From assembly GCA_021443065.1 (NCBI GenBank), contig JABUUR010000531.1, forward strand, positions 1-7,082: DNA of 7,082 nucleotides. Direction: 5' to 3'. The translations under genes and the position numbers were made by a program. The DNA is from Fibrobacter sp. GTDB lineage: Bacteria > Fibrobacterota > Fibrobacteria > Fibrobacterales > Fibrobacteraceae. Under the pieces are notes generated by a model that was not told the origin of the DNA, did no database searches, and was given only the letters and a program-made list of their open reading frames with translations. The stretch's first letter is position 1, and every line of letters starts with the position of its first letter. Positions 1 to 5,277 of this stretch are shown here, piece after piece.

Positions 1-326
1 TGCTTGCTGGTTTCAACCTTCGCCTTCTGGGCCATCCGTTCCAAATAAGGAGCCGCCGCGGGCGAAAGCAAGGCCTTGAAATCTTCCAAGGAGCAAGTAT
101 CATGCTCCAAGGCGCGTTCCACATCGGAGGCAGTGTATTTAGCATAATCGTAACTATCCACCTGGGCCATCACCTTGTCGTAAACGTCCGACTTGATAAT
201 GTCCATGCCCTTCATGTACTCCATGTGGTTGGAGCGAGCCGAGGGGTCGTTTTCAATGCGGTGCTTGCGTTCCAACGCCGCCGGAGAAAGAAACTCCGAA
301 TCCACAAAATACTGATTTTCTGCCAT
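1..326 (-). CDS. thiH: ThiH-like 2-iminoacetate synthase, N-terminal part (cut by window edge)
   Basis: ThiH is a cytoplasmic radical-SAM tyrosine lyase. It cleaves tyrosine to p-cresol and dehydroglycine (2-iminoacetate), which feeds thiazole formation in thiamine synthesis. Only residues 1-108 are visible. The assignment rests on KYTASDVERAL (63-73) and LLSPAAAPYLERMAQKA (86-102), which match from memory the ThiH pattern of TAADVERAL followed by LLSPAA..YLE..AQ.A. The last codons read ETSK and the next begins with CA, fitting the usual (H/R)FG. The CxxxCxxC iron-sulfur motif would lie beyond the edge, so catalytic competence cannot be judged. The N-terminus is roughly 40 residues longer than E. 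coli ThiH. The ATG at 326 is chosen because no other in-frame ATG precedes it before the stop near 465. There is no Shine-Dalgarno sequence; a TAnnTTT box sits 5 nt upstream. HydG, a related tyrosine lyase, is the main alternative. Confidence 0.72.
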   Translation of the reverse strand, partial: MAENQYFVDSEFLSPAALERKHRIENDPSARSNHMEYMKGMDIIKSDVYDKVMAQVDSYDYAKYTASDVERALEHDTCSLEDFKALLSPAAAPYLERMAQKAKVETSK

Positions 327-331
327 AGCGG

Positions 332-339
332 TAAAGATA
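332..339 (-). promoter_or_regulatory. TAnnTTT (-7 type) promoter box of thiH
   Basis: On the minus strand this reads TATCTTTA, 5 nt before the thiH ATG. It resembles the TAnnTTTG -7 box of Bacteroidota promoters. No TTG is seen at the usual upstream spacing. If used, transcription would start at or next to the start codon, giving a leaderless or nearly leaderless mRNA, consistent with the missing Shine-Dalgarno sequence. Confidence 0.4.
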
Positions 340-367
340 GAAAAATGGAATAGTAAGGTCGCTTGCG

Positions 368-479
368 CCGAACCTGATTGGTTATCGGTAGTCCCGACCG
401 AGCCGCTGGCGGAACTGTCCGAAGGACTACCAGGATCCAAAACGCCATGGACCCTATCGCCGTTTCACTCCTCCAGGGT
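368..479. repeat. Structured intergenic element with three inverted repeats between murC and thiH
   Basis: The 244-nt gap 327-570 has no supported gene. It contains three potential stems: ACCCT (451-455) with AGGGT (475-479); an 8-bp perfect stem GGTAGTCC (387-394) with GGACTACC (424-431), which can continue inward through GAC/GTC (396-398, 417-419) and CCG/CGG (403-405, 410-412); and CCGA+ACC (368-374) with GGT and TCGG (380-382, 385-388). The third stem shares bases 387-388 with the second, so the two compete. The frame reading toward thiH is open from about 465, as often happens in dispersed intergenic repeats. No thiamine-riboswitch CUGAGA or GCGUAGGGA core is present. The likely roles are a dispersed repeat or the 3' end region of the murC transcript. 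Confidence 0.4.
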
Positions 480-570
480 GACAGTAAATAGGAACATCTG
501 TTTTGCCTCTATTGAATGAAAAATCTGCCACGGACTTTCGCATTTGAGCCAAAATTTTCCTTAAAGAATC

Positions 571-2052
571 TTACTTGTATAACAGCAACTTCTGCACGCT
601 TTGGGCAAATTTTTCCAGGCTGGGATCCCGGGCCCCCATCAAAAGGATGGTGTCGCCGGGTTTCGCTTCCTTGACCATGGCCTTGGCGCATTCGTCGCGG
701 TTCTCGATGTACAAGGCGTCAGAACCCTTGGCAACCAGGTCGCACGCCAAGTCCCCTGCAGAAATATCGCGAGTCACGGTGCCGCCGGCATAGTAGATTT
801 CACTGAAATACATGCGGTCCGCAAGACTATTCACAGAATTTTCAACGGCATCAGACGCAGCAGCCCCTTTCGAAAAATCATCTGCAGCCCCTGCGCCAGG
901 GTTCCGCAAGGCCTTATGAATAAACTCCACCAGATCGTTTCGCAAAAAACGGGTGGGACCGAATCCGTGGGGCTGGAACCACGCCAGCACCCGTCCGGAG
1001 GTAAAGCCCCGGGCGCTCTTGATGCTGGCAGAAATCTTTGCGGGATTGTGGGCAAAGTCATCCACCAGGGTAACGCCGCCGAAGGTACCAAGAATCTGGT
1101 GGCGTCGGAACACCCCCGGGAAAGTGGCGAGGGCATCGGCGCAGGTCCTCAAGGAGACTCCAGCCTGCAAAGCCGCAGCGGTGGCCGCCAAGGCGTTCTC
1201 CATGTTGTGCCTGCCGGGCAGCGGCACGTTGAAGCGGACAAGTTCGTTGTTGTGGCGGCAGCGGAAAACGATGGACGGGCCTTCCGTGCGAAAATCAATA
1301 CCCTGGAACCCCACGTAACTTTCGGTACCGAAATCGTTCAGGCGGTCCTGGCTGAAAGGCTTTGCCAGCGGATGGGCGTCGTTTACAATCAGCGTTTTTC
1401 CGTTGTTCAAGATGTTGTCACGGAACTTGCCGAAAATTTCCTGCAGTTCGACCATTTCCTTGTGGTCCTTGTCCACGTTCAAGATAAGACCCACCTCAGG
1501 TTCGTAACGCACCAGGGTGCCGTCGCTTTCGTCGGCCTCAACCACAAGCCACTCACCCCTTCCGCTGACGGCGTTGCCAATTTTTCCTTCCCGCTGCAAA
1601 TTCACAAGGCCCGCCCCCGTCATTACGGAAGGTTCTAGGCCCGCGTACTGCAAGACATGGTAAATCATGGCGGTGACGGTACTTTTTCCGCTGGTTCCGC
1701 TGACGGCGATGGTCTTTGCCTCCTTTGAAATCTTCGCCAGCATTTCGCTGCGGTGCATCACGGGGACACCCAGTTCCCGGGCACGTTTCAAGTCGGGGTT
1801 GGATTCTTCGATGGCAGTACTGACCACAACAGCATCAAGGCCAGCCACAACGCCGGAACCATCCTGGGCAAAGCACTGGATACCGCATTCTTCCAACTGC
1901 CCCATGACCCGGGGCTTTTCGCAGCGGCCCGCAAGATACTCCCCGAACTGACGGTCGGAACCGCGGACTTCAACACCGCGGCCCACCAGATACTGAGCAA
2001 TGGCACTCATGCCGACACCGGCAACACCGATAAAAAAGTAAGAACTGGACAT
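571..2052 (-). CDS. murC: MurC-family Mur ligase (UDP-N-acetylmuramate--alanine ligase-like)
   Basis: This ATP-dependent cytoplasmic ligase is related to MurC, which adds L-alanine to UDP-MurNAc in peptidoglycan synthesis. The start is the ATG at 2052 (MSSSYFFIGVAGVGMS), because the glycine-rich nucleotide-binding motif GVAGVGMS must be near the N-terminus. That gives 493 residues, slightly longer than typical MurC. In order: GVAGVGMS (9-16), P-loop GTSGKST (119-125), EADESDG (172-178), LNVDKDHKE (191-199), PLPGRHNMENAL (277-288), RRHQ (316-319), VDDFAHNP (330-337), FQPHGFGPTRF (359-369). The fold and order are MurC-like, but several motifs differ from the canonical forms GTHGKTT, DDYGHHP and FQPHRYTRT. 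An Ala/Asp/Ser-rich stretch (384-411) looks like an insertion. It lies 22 nt after rluD. The enzyme could be the cell's only MurC, or a paralogue or recycling ligase (Mpl-like) with a different substrate. Confidence 0.72.
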   Translation of the reverse strand: MSSSYFFIGVAGVGMSAIAQYLVGRGVEVRGSDRQFGEYLAGRCEKPRVMGQLEECGIQCFAQDGSGVVAGLDAVVVSTAIEESNPDLKRARELGVPVMHRSEMLAKISKEAKTIAVSGTSGKSTVTAMIYHVLQYAGLEPSVMTGAGLVNLQREGKIGNAVSGRGEWLVVEADESDGTLVRYEPEVGLILNVDKDHKEMVELQEIFGKFRDNILNNGKTLIVNDAHPLAKPFSQDRLNDFGTESYVGFQGIDFRTEGPSIVFRCRHNNELVRFNVPLPGRHNMENALAATAAALQAGVSLRTCADALATFPGVFRRHQILGTFGGVTLVDDFAHNPAKISASIKSARGFTSGRVLAWFQPHGFGPTRFLRNDLVEFIHKALRNPGAGAADDFSKGAAASDAVENSVNSLADRMYFSEIYYAGGTVTRDISAGDLACDLVAKGSDALYIENRDECAKAMVKEAKPGDTILLMGARDPSLEKFAQSVQKLLLYK

Positions 2053-2056
2053 ATCG

Positions 2057-2064
2057 AAAAAGTA
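2057..2064 (-). promoter_or_regulatory. TAnnTTT-like box before murC
   Basis: On the minus strand this reads TACTTTTT, 4 nt before the murC ATG. It fits TAnnTTT and the same position as the boxes before thiH, rluD and the membrane-protein gene. A TTTTG lies 13 nt further upstream, closer than the usual -33 spacing. No Shine-Dalgarno sequence is present, so a separate start for murC is possible, but co-transcription with rluD is equally likely. Confidence 0.28.
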
Positions 2065-2074
2065 TAAAAACGTT

Positions 2075-3364
2075 CTACAAAAGATCCGGGTCGATGGTGG
2101 GTTCGTACCCGGGTTCCACGAAATCCTCGGCGGCAACGCCCTTTCGACGGGCAGCCTTCATCTGCTTGATGAGCTTGCGTTCAGCGGCCTTGGCCTTGCG
2201 CTCGGCGGCACGCTCCTTACGTTCAGCAAGGCGCTGGGCACGGGTTTTGCGTTCCTTGTAGGGTGCAGCCTCTTCAGGTGTGATAGCCAGGATTTCGTCA
2301 CCTTCGTATTCATCGTCAACACCGTCGCCATCGTCATAGAAGCGCATTTCAGGATCCATTTCACGGAAAGAATCCTCATCATCATCAAAGCGTGGGGCAT
2401 CCTCGGGACATTCCTTCTTCAGCAGTTTCAAGACCTTATCGAAGGGCTTTTCCAGCGGGACCTTGAACTTCATTTTTTTGCCCGTGGTCGGGTGAATCAG
2501 TTCAATCTTTACCGCCTGCAAAAGCTGGGCCGGAGCGATTTCCAACACCTTCTCGGCATATTCTCGCATCAGAGGTGACACGCGATTGACGCAGCCCTCG
2601 CGGCCGTCGTACAAGGGGTCGCCCACCACAGGGTGGCCCATGTAGCGGGTGTGTACACGAATCTGGTGGGTACGACCAGATTCCAACTGCAATTCCAGCA
2701 GGGTGGCAAAGTTGAAGAATTTCTTGGCAGTGTAATGGGTGCGGCTTTCCTTTCCGCCACTAACCACGGCCATTTTCAAGCGATTCTTGGGACTACGCCC
2801 AATGGGTGCATCGATGGTACCTTCAAGGTCGCGAACGTGGCCCCACACCAGGGCGTTGTAGGTTCGATGCAGAGTGCGGGTTTCCAGCTGGTGCGCCAAG
2901 TGACGGTGAGCATTGTCGTTTTTCGCCACCACCATAAGCCCCGGGGTATCCTTATCCAGACGGTGGACAATACCCGGGCGAAGCGCCCCGTTGACGGTAG
3001 AAAGATTCTCCCTGAAATGGAACAACAGACCGTTGGCCAAGGTGCCGTCCTTGACACCGTTACCCGGATGCACCACCAAATTGCGGGGTTTGTTGATGAC
3101 CACGATGTCGTCATCTTCGTAGACAATATCCAGAGGAATGTCCTCTGGTTCCAAGGTGCAGGCTTCTTTTTCAGGAATATTGCCGCAGACAACCACCATT
3201 CCCGTTTCTACTCGAAAATTCTTGGGAGTGGCCGCGCCCCCCACCTTCACCTCGCCCGCGGCAATCATCTTCTGCACGTCGGTACGGGAAACATTCTGCA
3301 GAACGTCCACAAGGAACTTGTCGATGCGTTCACCGTTTTTCTTTTCATCTACCAAATAATTCAT
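2075..3364 (-). CDS. rluD: RluA/RluD-family 23S rRNA pseudouridine synthase with long charged C-terminal tail
   Basis: It isomerises uridine to pseudouridine in RNA; RluD itself modifies the helix 69 loop of 23S rRNA. The start is the ATG at 3364 (MNYLVDEKKNGERIDKFL), which places the S4 RNA-binding domain at the N-terminus (about 11-60). Catalytic-domain motifs: YEDDDIVVINKP (82-93), HRLDKDT (134-140) with predicted catalytic Asp137 close to E. coli Asp139, SGRTHQIRVH (229-238), GDPLYDG (248-254), and HPTTGKKMKF (291-300). The length of 429 residues exceeds the usual 300-325. The excess is a tail from about 318: an acidic part rich in Asp and Glu (321-357), then a Lys/Arg/Ala-rich, probably helical part (369-408), then a Pro-containing acidic end. 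The gene lies 26 nt downstream of the nuclease-like gene and 22 nt before murC. The target uridines cannot be deduced from sequence, so the RluD name is by family. Confidence 0.9.
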   Translation of the reverse strand: MNYLVDEKKNGERIDKFLVDVLQNVSRTDVQKMIAAGEVKVGGAATPKNFRVETGMVVVCGNIPEKEACTLEPEDIPLDIVYEDDDIVVINKPRNLVVHPGNGVKDGTLANGLLFHFRENLSTVNGALRPGIVHRLDKDTPGLMVVAKNDNAHRHLAHQLETRTLHRTYNALVWGHVRDLEGTIDAPIGRSPKNRLKMAVVSGGKESRTHYTAKKFFNFATLLELQLESGRTHQIRVHTRYMGHPVVGDPLYDGREGCVNRVSPLMREYAEKVLEIAPAQLLQAVKIELIHPTTGKKMKFKVPLEKPFDKVLKLLKKECPEDAPRFDDDEDSFREMDPEMRFYDDGDGVDDEYEGDEILAITPEEAAPYKERKTRAQRLAERKERAAERKAKAAERKLIKQMKAARRKGVAAEDFVEPGYEPTIDPDLL

Positions 3365-3370
3365 ACGTGA

Positions 3371-3378
3371 AAAAGATA
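3371..3378 (-). promoter_or_regulatory. TAnnTTT (-7 type) promoter box of rluD
   Basis: On the minus strand this reads TATCTTTT, 6 nt before the rluD ATG. A TTG lies 18 nt further upstream, inside the 3' end of the preceding gene, close to the -33/-7 layout of Bacteroidota promoters. The wider match TTCTATCTTT is shared exactly with the thiH start region. This suggests rluD has its own promoter even though the preceding gene ends only 26 nt away. Confidence 0.42.
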
Positions 3379-3390
3379 GAAAACCAAGGC

Positions 3391-4239
3391 CTACAGCAAG
3401 CAATCTTCTGCCCAACGTTTCACCATTTCAGGCTTTATCGGACTTTTAACCGTTTCCATGGTGAAAATAAAATTCACGCCACATCTGTAGCCATGCTTTT
3501 GGTACAAGTTCATTTTGCCCACCATGTTGCACGCGTACTCGGATAAGTCCATCATGCCAAAATGCTCCCAAATAATTTCCGTTCTCGTATTCACATTCAA
3601 GCAGGTAAAATCCGGATGGACACGTACCTTGCCCAACATTTTCGGGCTTTCGTACTTGAAGGGGATGTTCATGCCGATTAACGTCTCTGCAATAATCAAC
3701 TCAGACTTCGACCGCACTCGGCGACCGTCCGACGTAATCAACGGTGGAAGATTTTCATCGAAGGGCAGCCCCTCAAAAGGAACCTCAATCCAGCGTTTTG
3801 CATACAAATTATCATTCCACACCACAGGCGCCACTAGTCCCTCCCGAAACGGTCCACTGTACACGTCTTCAATAGCATTTGCCCCATACCCGCGAATAAA
3901 TTGCTCCAGCAGGGAAATTTGCCGTTTTGCAACCTTAAGAATCTTTTGGTCGTAACCCTTTTGCGCAAGGGCTTTTATCAGCACCATGTTTTCCTTCGGA
4001 ATGTACTCCCCGTTGATGTTTTCGTCCTTGACGTGATAGTAATGAGGCCTGCGGTTTCGCCCCTGCATGGAAATCCGGAGTCGCCCTTCGGGAGCATGCC
4101 TTAGGGCTAAAGTTTTCTCCTGAATCAGGTGTGCAAGATCCTCTATACGGGAACGCACCTGCGCGAGGGTGCGGTCCTTTGAAATCAAATCCTGCGGCAG
4201 GCAAGATTCTTGCTTTTCGGGCTTGATATTTCGCTTCAT
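3391..4239 (-). CDS. PD-(D/E)XK nuclease-like protein of unknown function
   Basis: A 282-residue soluble protein with no named family that I recognise. The C-terminal half carries the spacing of a PD-(D/E)XK nuclease core: RVRSKSE (174-180, Glu180), then YE (196-197), VHPDF (207-211, Asp210), EIIWEHFGMMD (221-231, Glu221 and Glu225). Similar hypothetical proteins with SKSE...PDF...WEHFG are known to me from Clostridia. The N-terminal half is charged and helical (24-48, 84-115) with a basic patch GRNRRPHYYHVK (60-71), which could bind nucleic acid; this is inference. The start at 4239 is supported by AAGGAG 5 nt upstream, the best ribosome binding site in the window. It sits between lspA and rluD, directly downstream of four palindromes, and looks more AT-rich than its neighbours. 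Nuclease activity is predicted only from the motifs; the natural substrate is unknown. Confidence 0.7.
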   Translation of the reverse strand: MKRNIKPEKQESCLPQDLISKDRTLAQVRSRIEDLAHLIQEKTLALRHAPEGRLRISMQGRNRRPHYYHVKDENINGEYIPKENMVLIKALAQKGYDQKILKVAKRQISLLEQFIRGYGANAIEDVYSGPFREGLVAPVVWNDNLYAKRWIEVPFEGLPFDENLPPLITSDGRRVRSKSELIIAETLIGMNIPFKYESPKMLGKVRVHPDFTCLNVNTRTEIIWEHFGMMDLSEYACNMVGKMNLYQKHGYRCGVNFIFTMETVKSPIKPEMVKRWAEDCLL

Positions 4240-4244
4240 GGTAT

Positions 4245-4250
4245 CTCCTT
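4245..4250 (-). promoter_or_regulatory. Strong Shine-Dalgarno (AAGGAG) of the nuclease-like gene
   Basis: AAGGAG on the minus strand, 5 nt before the ATG at 4239. It fixes the start. It also contrasts with thiH, murC, rluD and the membrane-protein gene, which have no Shine-Dalgarno sequence. Confidence 0.75.
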
Positions 4251-4290
4251 ACGGGTAATGTCTGTCTTAAGTCCCGTACTTATACACGCA

Positions 4291-4300
4291 GGAAATTTCC
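4291..4300. promoter_or_regulatory. Perfect 10-bp palindrome GGAAATTTCC upstream of the nuclease-like gene
   Basis: GGAAATTTCC is self-complementary. It lies about 50 nt before the ATG at 4239 and immediately upstream of a TATAAG (4279-4284, minus strand) that could be a -10 element. That is an operator-like position, but no known regulator is recognised for it, and the -35 region is not convincing. Confidence 0.25.
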
Positions 4301-4321
4301 CAACGAGGCCCCCTTTTTTTG

Positions 4322-4337
4322 TAAAAAAATTTTTTTA
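4322..4337. other. 16-bp A/T palindrome (TA7T7A with shared ends)
   Basis: Seven A followed by seven T, flanked by T and A, gives a perfect 16-bp palindrome. A second T-run and A-run lie on either side (4314-4320, 4343-4348). Such tracts bend DNA and can act as UP-element-like or protein-binding sites. It lies between the hairpin cluster and the nuclease-like gene. Confidence 0.4.
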
Positions 4338-4345
4338 TCGTCAAA

Positions 4346-4385
4346 AAAGGACTAAAATGGTGTTTTGGAGGGGATTTAGTCCTTT
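4346..4385. repeat. Spaced palindrome 1 (AAAGGACTAAA / TTTAGTCCTTT)
   Basis: Perfect 11-bp arms at 4346-4356 and 4375-4385, with an 18-nt G-rich spacer on the plus strand. On the minus strand the second arm runs into a six-T tract, so it also looks like a weak intrinsic terminator for transcription toward the nuclease-like gene. It belongs to a set of four with the same 8-bp core. Confidence 0.8.
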
Positions 4386-4443
4386 GTTTTCACCCCCATC
4401 GAGGTGGTTGTTAGTTTATTCAAAACATAAAATAGACACCATA

Positions 4444-4481
4444 AAGGACTAATTCGAGGGGGATTAGGTGGTTTAGTCCTT
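4444..4481. repeat. Spaced palindrome 2 (AAGGACTAA / TTAGTCCTT)
   Basis: Arms at 4444-4452 and 4473-4481 pair perfectly over 9 bp; the next inner position is mismatched. The core-to-core spacing, 30 nt from the first base of AAGGACTA to the first of TAGTCCTT, is identical to palindrome 1. The plus-strand spacer is again G-rich but otherwise different, so the arms and spacing are shared while the spacer is not. Confidence 0.8.
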
Positions 4482-4549
4482 GATTCCGGAGCTTTCCCCA
4501 CATTTTTCATCCCAAGCCATTACTTTGTTCTAAAATTTTTCTCGAGATA

Positions 4550-4585
4550 AAGGACTATATCAACCAAGCCCGACATTTAGTCCTT
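4550..4585. repeat. Spaced palindrome 3 (AAGGACTA / TAGTCCTT)
   Basis: Arms at 4550-4557 and 4578-4585 pair over the 8-bp core only; the inner flanks no longer match. Core-to-core spacing is 28 nt, as in palindrome 4. It is the most diverged copy, which helps define AAGGACTA as the shared element. Confidence 0.75.
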
Positions 4586-4590
4586 GCAGT

Positions 4591-4638
4591 GCACAAAAAA
4601 CAAAGGACTAAACGCGATTTTGCAGCAGTTTAGTCCTT
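4591..4638 (-). terminator. Spaced palindrome 4, possible intrinsic terminator after lspA
   Basis: Arms at 4603-4613 and 4628-4638 (AAGGACTAAAC / GTTTAGTCCTT) form an 11-bp perfect stem with a 14-nt loop. On the minus strand the stem is followed by TGTTTTTTG, giving the stem-plus-T-run form of an intrinsic terminator 65 nt after the lspA stop. The stem is AT-rich, so termination may be weak. It is the fourth member of the AAGGACTA palindrome set, so terminating may not be its main role. Confidence 0.45.
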
Positions 4639-4702
4639 GACCTACAACCCAACACCCCCGAGTCACTCTCAATTCACCCCAGCACCCCGAGGCGCCACAG
4701 AA

Positions 4703-5248
4703 TTACTTCCCTTCCGCCTTGATTTCCTTGTGCAACTTGCGCAAGACAACCGGCGAAAGCAGCACAAGGGCCACCCCCACCGTCACAAAGGAATCCGCCA
4801 CGTTAAACGTCGGGAACCGCGTCATGATAAAGTCCGGAAAATCGCAGTCGATAAAATCCACCACCATCTGCAGGCGCATGCGATCGATGAAATTGCCAAG
4901 GGCGCCGCCGATAATCATCACCACACCGAGGCGGCTCAAGTAGTCCCGCTTGTCGATGCTCCTGTAAAACCAGAACAGTACCACAGCCGCCACAATGGAA
5001 ATCAGCAAAAAGAACAGCCACGAGGGCAGAAACGGCATCAAGTCCTGGGGACGACTGCTGAACGCCGCCCCCTTGTTGAACACCAGTTGAAAACGCACCA
5101 AGTCGCCAACCACATTGACCACTTCGTGATTCAAGGCGCCTGTTTCGTTGGTAAAGCGGGCCAACGCCCACAGTTTGGTCAGCTGGTCAAAAACAACACT
5201 GAAAACAACCACAATAACATGGAATGGCAACTTGTTATAAAACTTCAT
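4703..5248 (-). CDS. lspA: Lipoprotein signal peptidase (signal peptidase II)
   Basis: This inner-membrane aspartyl protease cuts the signal peptide from prolipoproteins after their cysteine has been lipidated. The 181 residues fit the family (about 160-180). Signature pieces: FDQLTK (20-25), FNKGAAF (57-63), GGALGNFIDRM (114-124), VVDFI (129-133) with catalytic Asp131, and FNVADS (148-153) with catalytic Asp152; both aspartates of the dyad are present. Four membrane segments are visible at about 9-27, 75-96, 106-122 and 152-170, and the C-terminus is basic. The start at 5248 is preceded by TTGGAG with 4 nt spacing. It lies 29 nt after the synthase gene and is probably the last gene of that operon. 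The stop is followed by the hairpin cluster rather than by rluD, its common neighbour elsewhere. Confidence 0.95.
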   Translation of the reverse strand: MKFYNKLPFHVIVVVFSVVFDQLTKLWALARFTNETGALNHEVVNVVGDLVRFQLVFNKGAAFSSRPQDLMPFLPSWLFFLLISIVAAVVLFWFYRSIDKRDYLSRLGVVMIIGGALGNFIDRMRLQMVVDFIDCDFPDFIMTRFPTFNVADSFVTVGVALVLLSPVVLRKLHKEIKAEGK

Positions 5249-5277
5249 AAATCTCCAATTTTCAAATTCGACAGAAG

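Noticed and set aside
212..448. 78-residue minus-strand frame running into thiH
   Set aside because: It overlaps the start of thiH in another frame and is made of the structured intergenic element. There is no ribosome binding site or family match.
327..480. Thiamine (TPP) riboswitch upstream of thiH
   Set aside because: The conserved CUGAGA and GCGUAGGGA-type cores are absent from the minus strand, and the promoter-like box lies downstream of the structured part.
601..1638. 345-residue plus-strand reading frame opposite murC
   Set aside because: Antisense to a clear Mur ligase with intact motifs. The translation matches no family I know and looks like a shadow.
2633..3370. 245-residue plus-strand reading frame opposite rluD
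   Set aside because: Shadow of a well-supported pseudouridine synthase; no domain is recognisable.
4355..4473. G-quadruplexes in the G-rich spacers of palindromes 1 and 2
   Set aside because: Only two-G runs with uneven loops could form, and palindromes 3 and 4 lack G-rich spacers, so this is not a shared property of the set.
4346..4638. CRISPR array
   Set aside because: The repeats are only 8-11 nt, alternate in orientation, and the intervals are irregular (25-76 nt between cores). No cas gene is in view.
3391..4638. Type III toxin-antitoxin locus (repeat RNA before a ToxN-like nuclease)
   Set aside because: The layout is superficially similar, but the repeats are inverted rather than tandem direct repeats, and the protein has PD-(D/E)XK-like motifs rather than a ToxN-like sequence.
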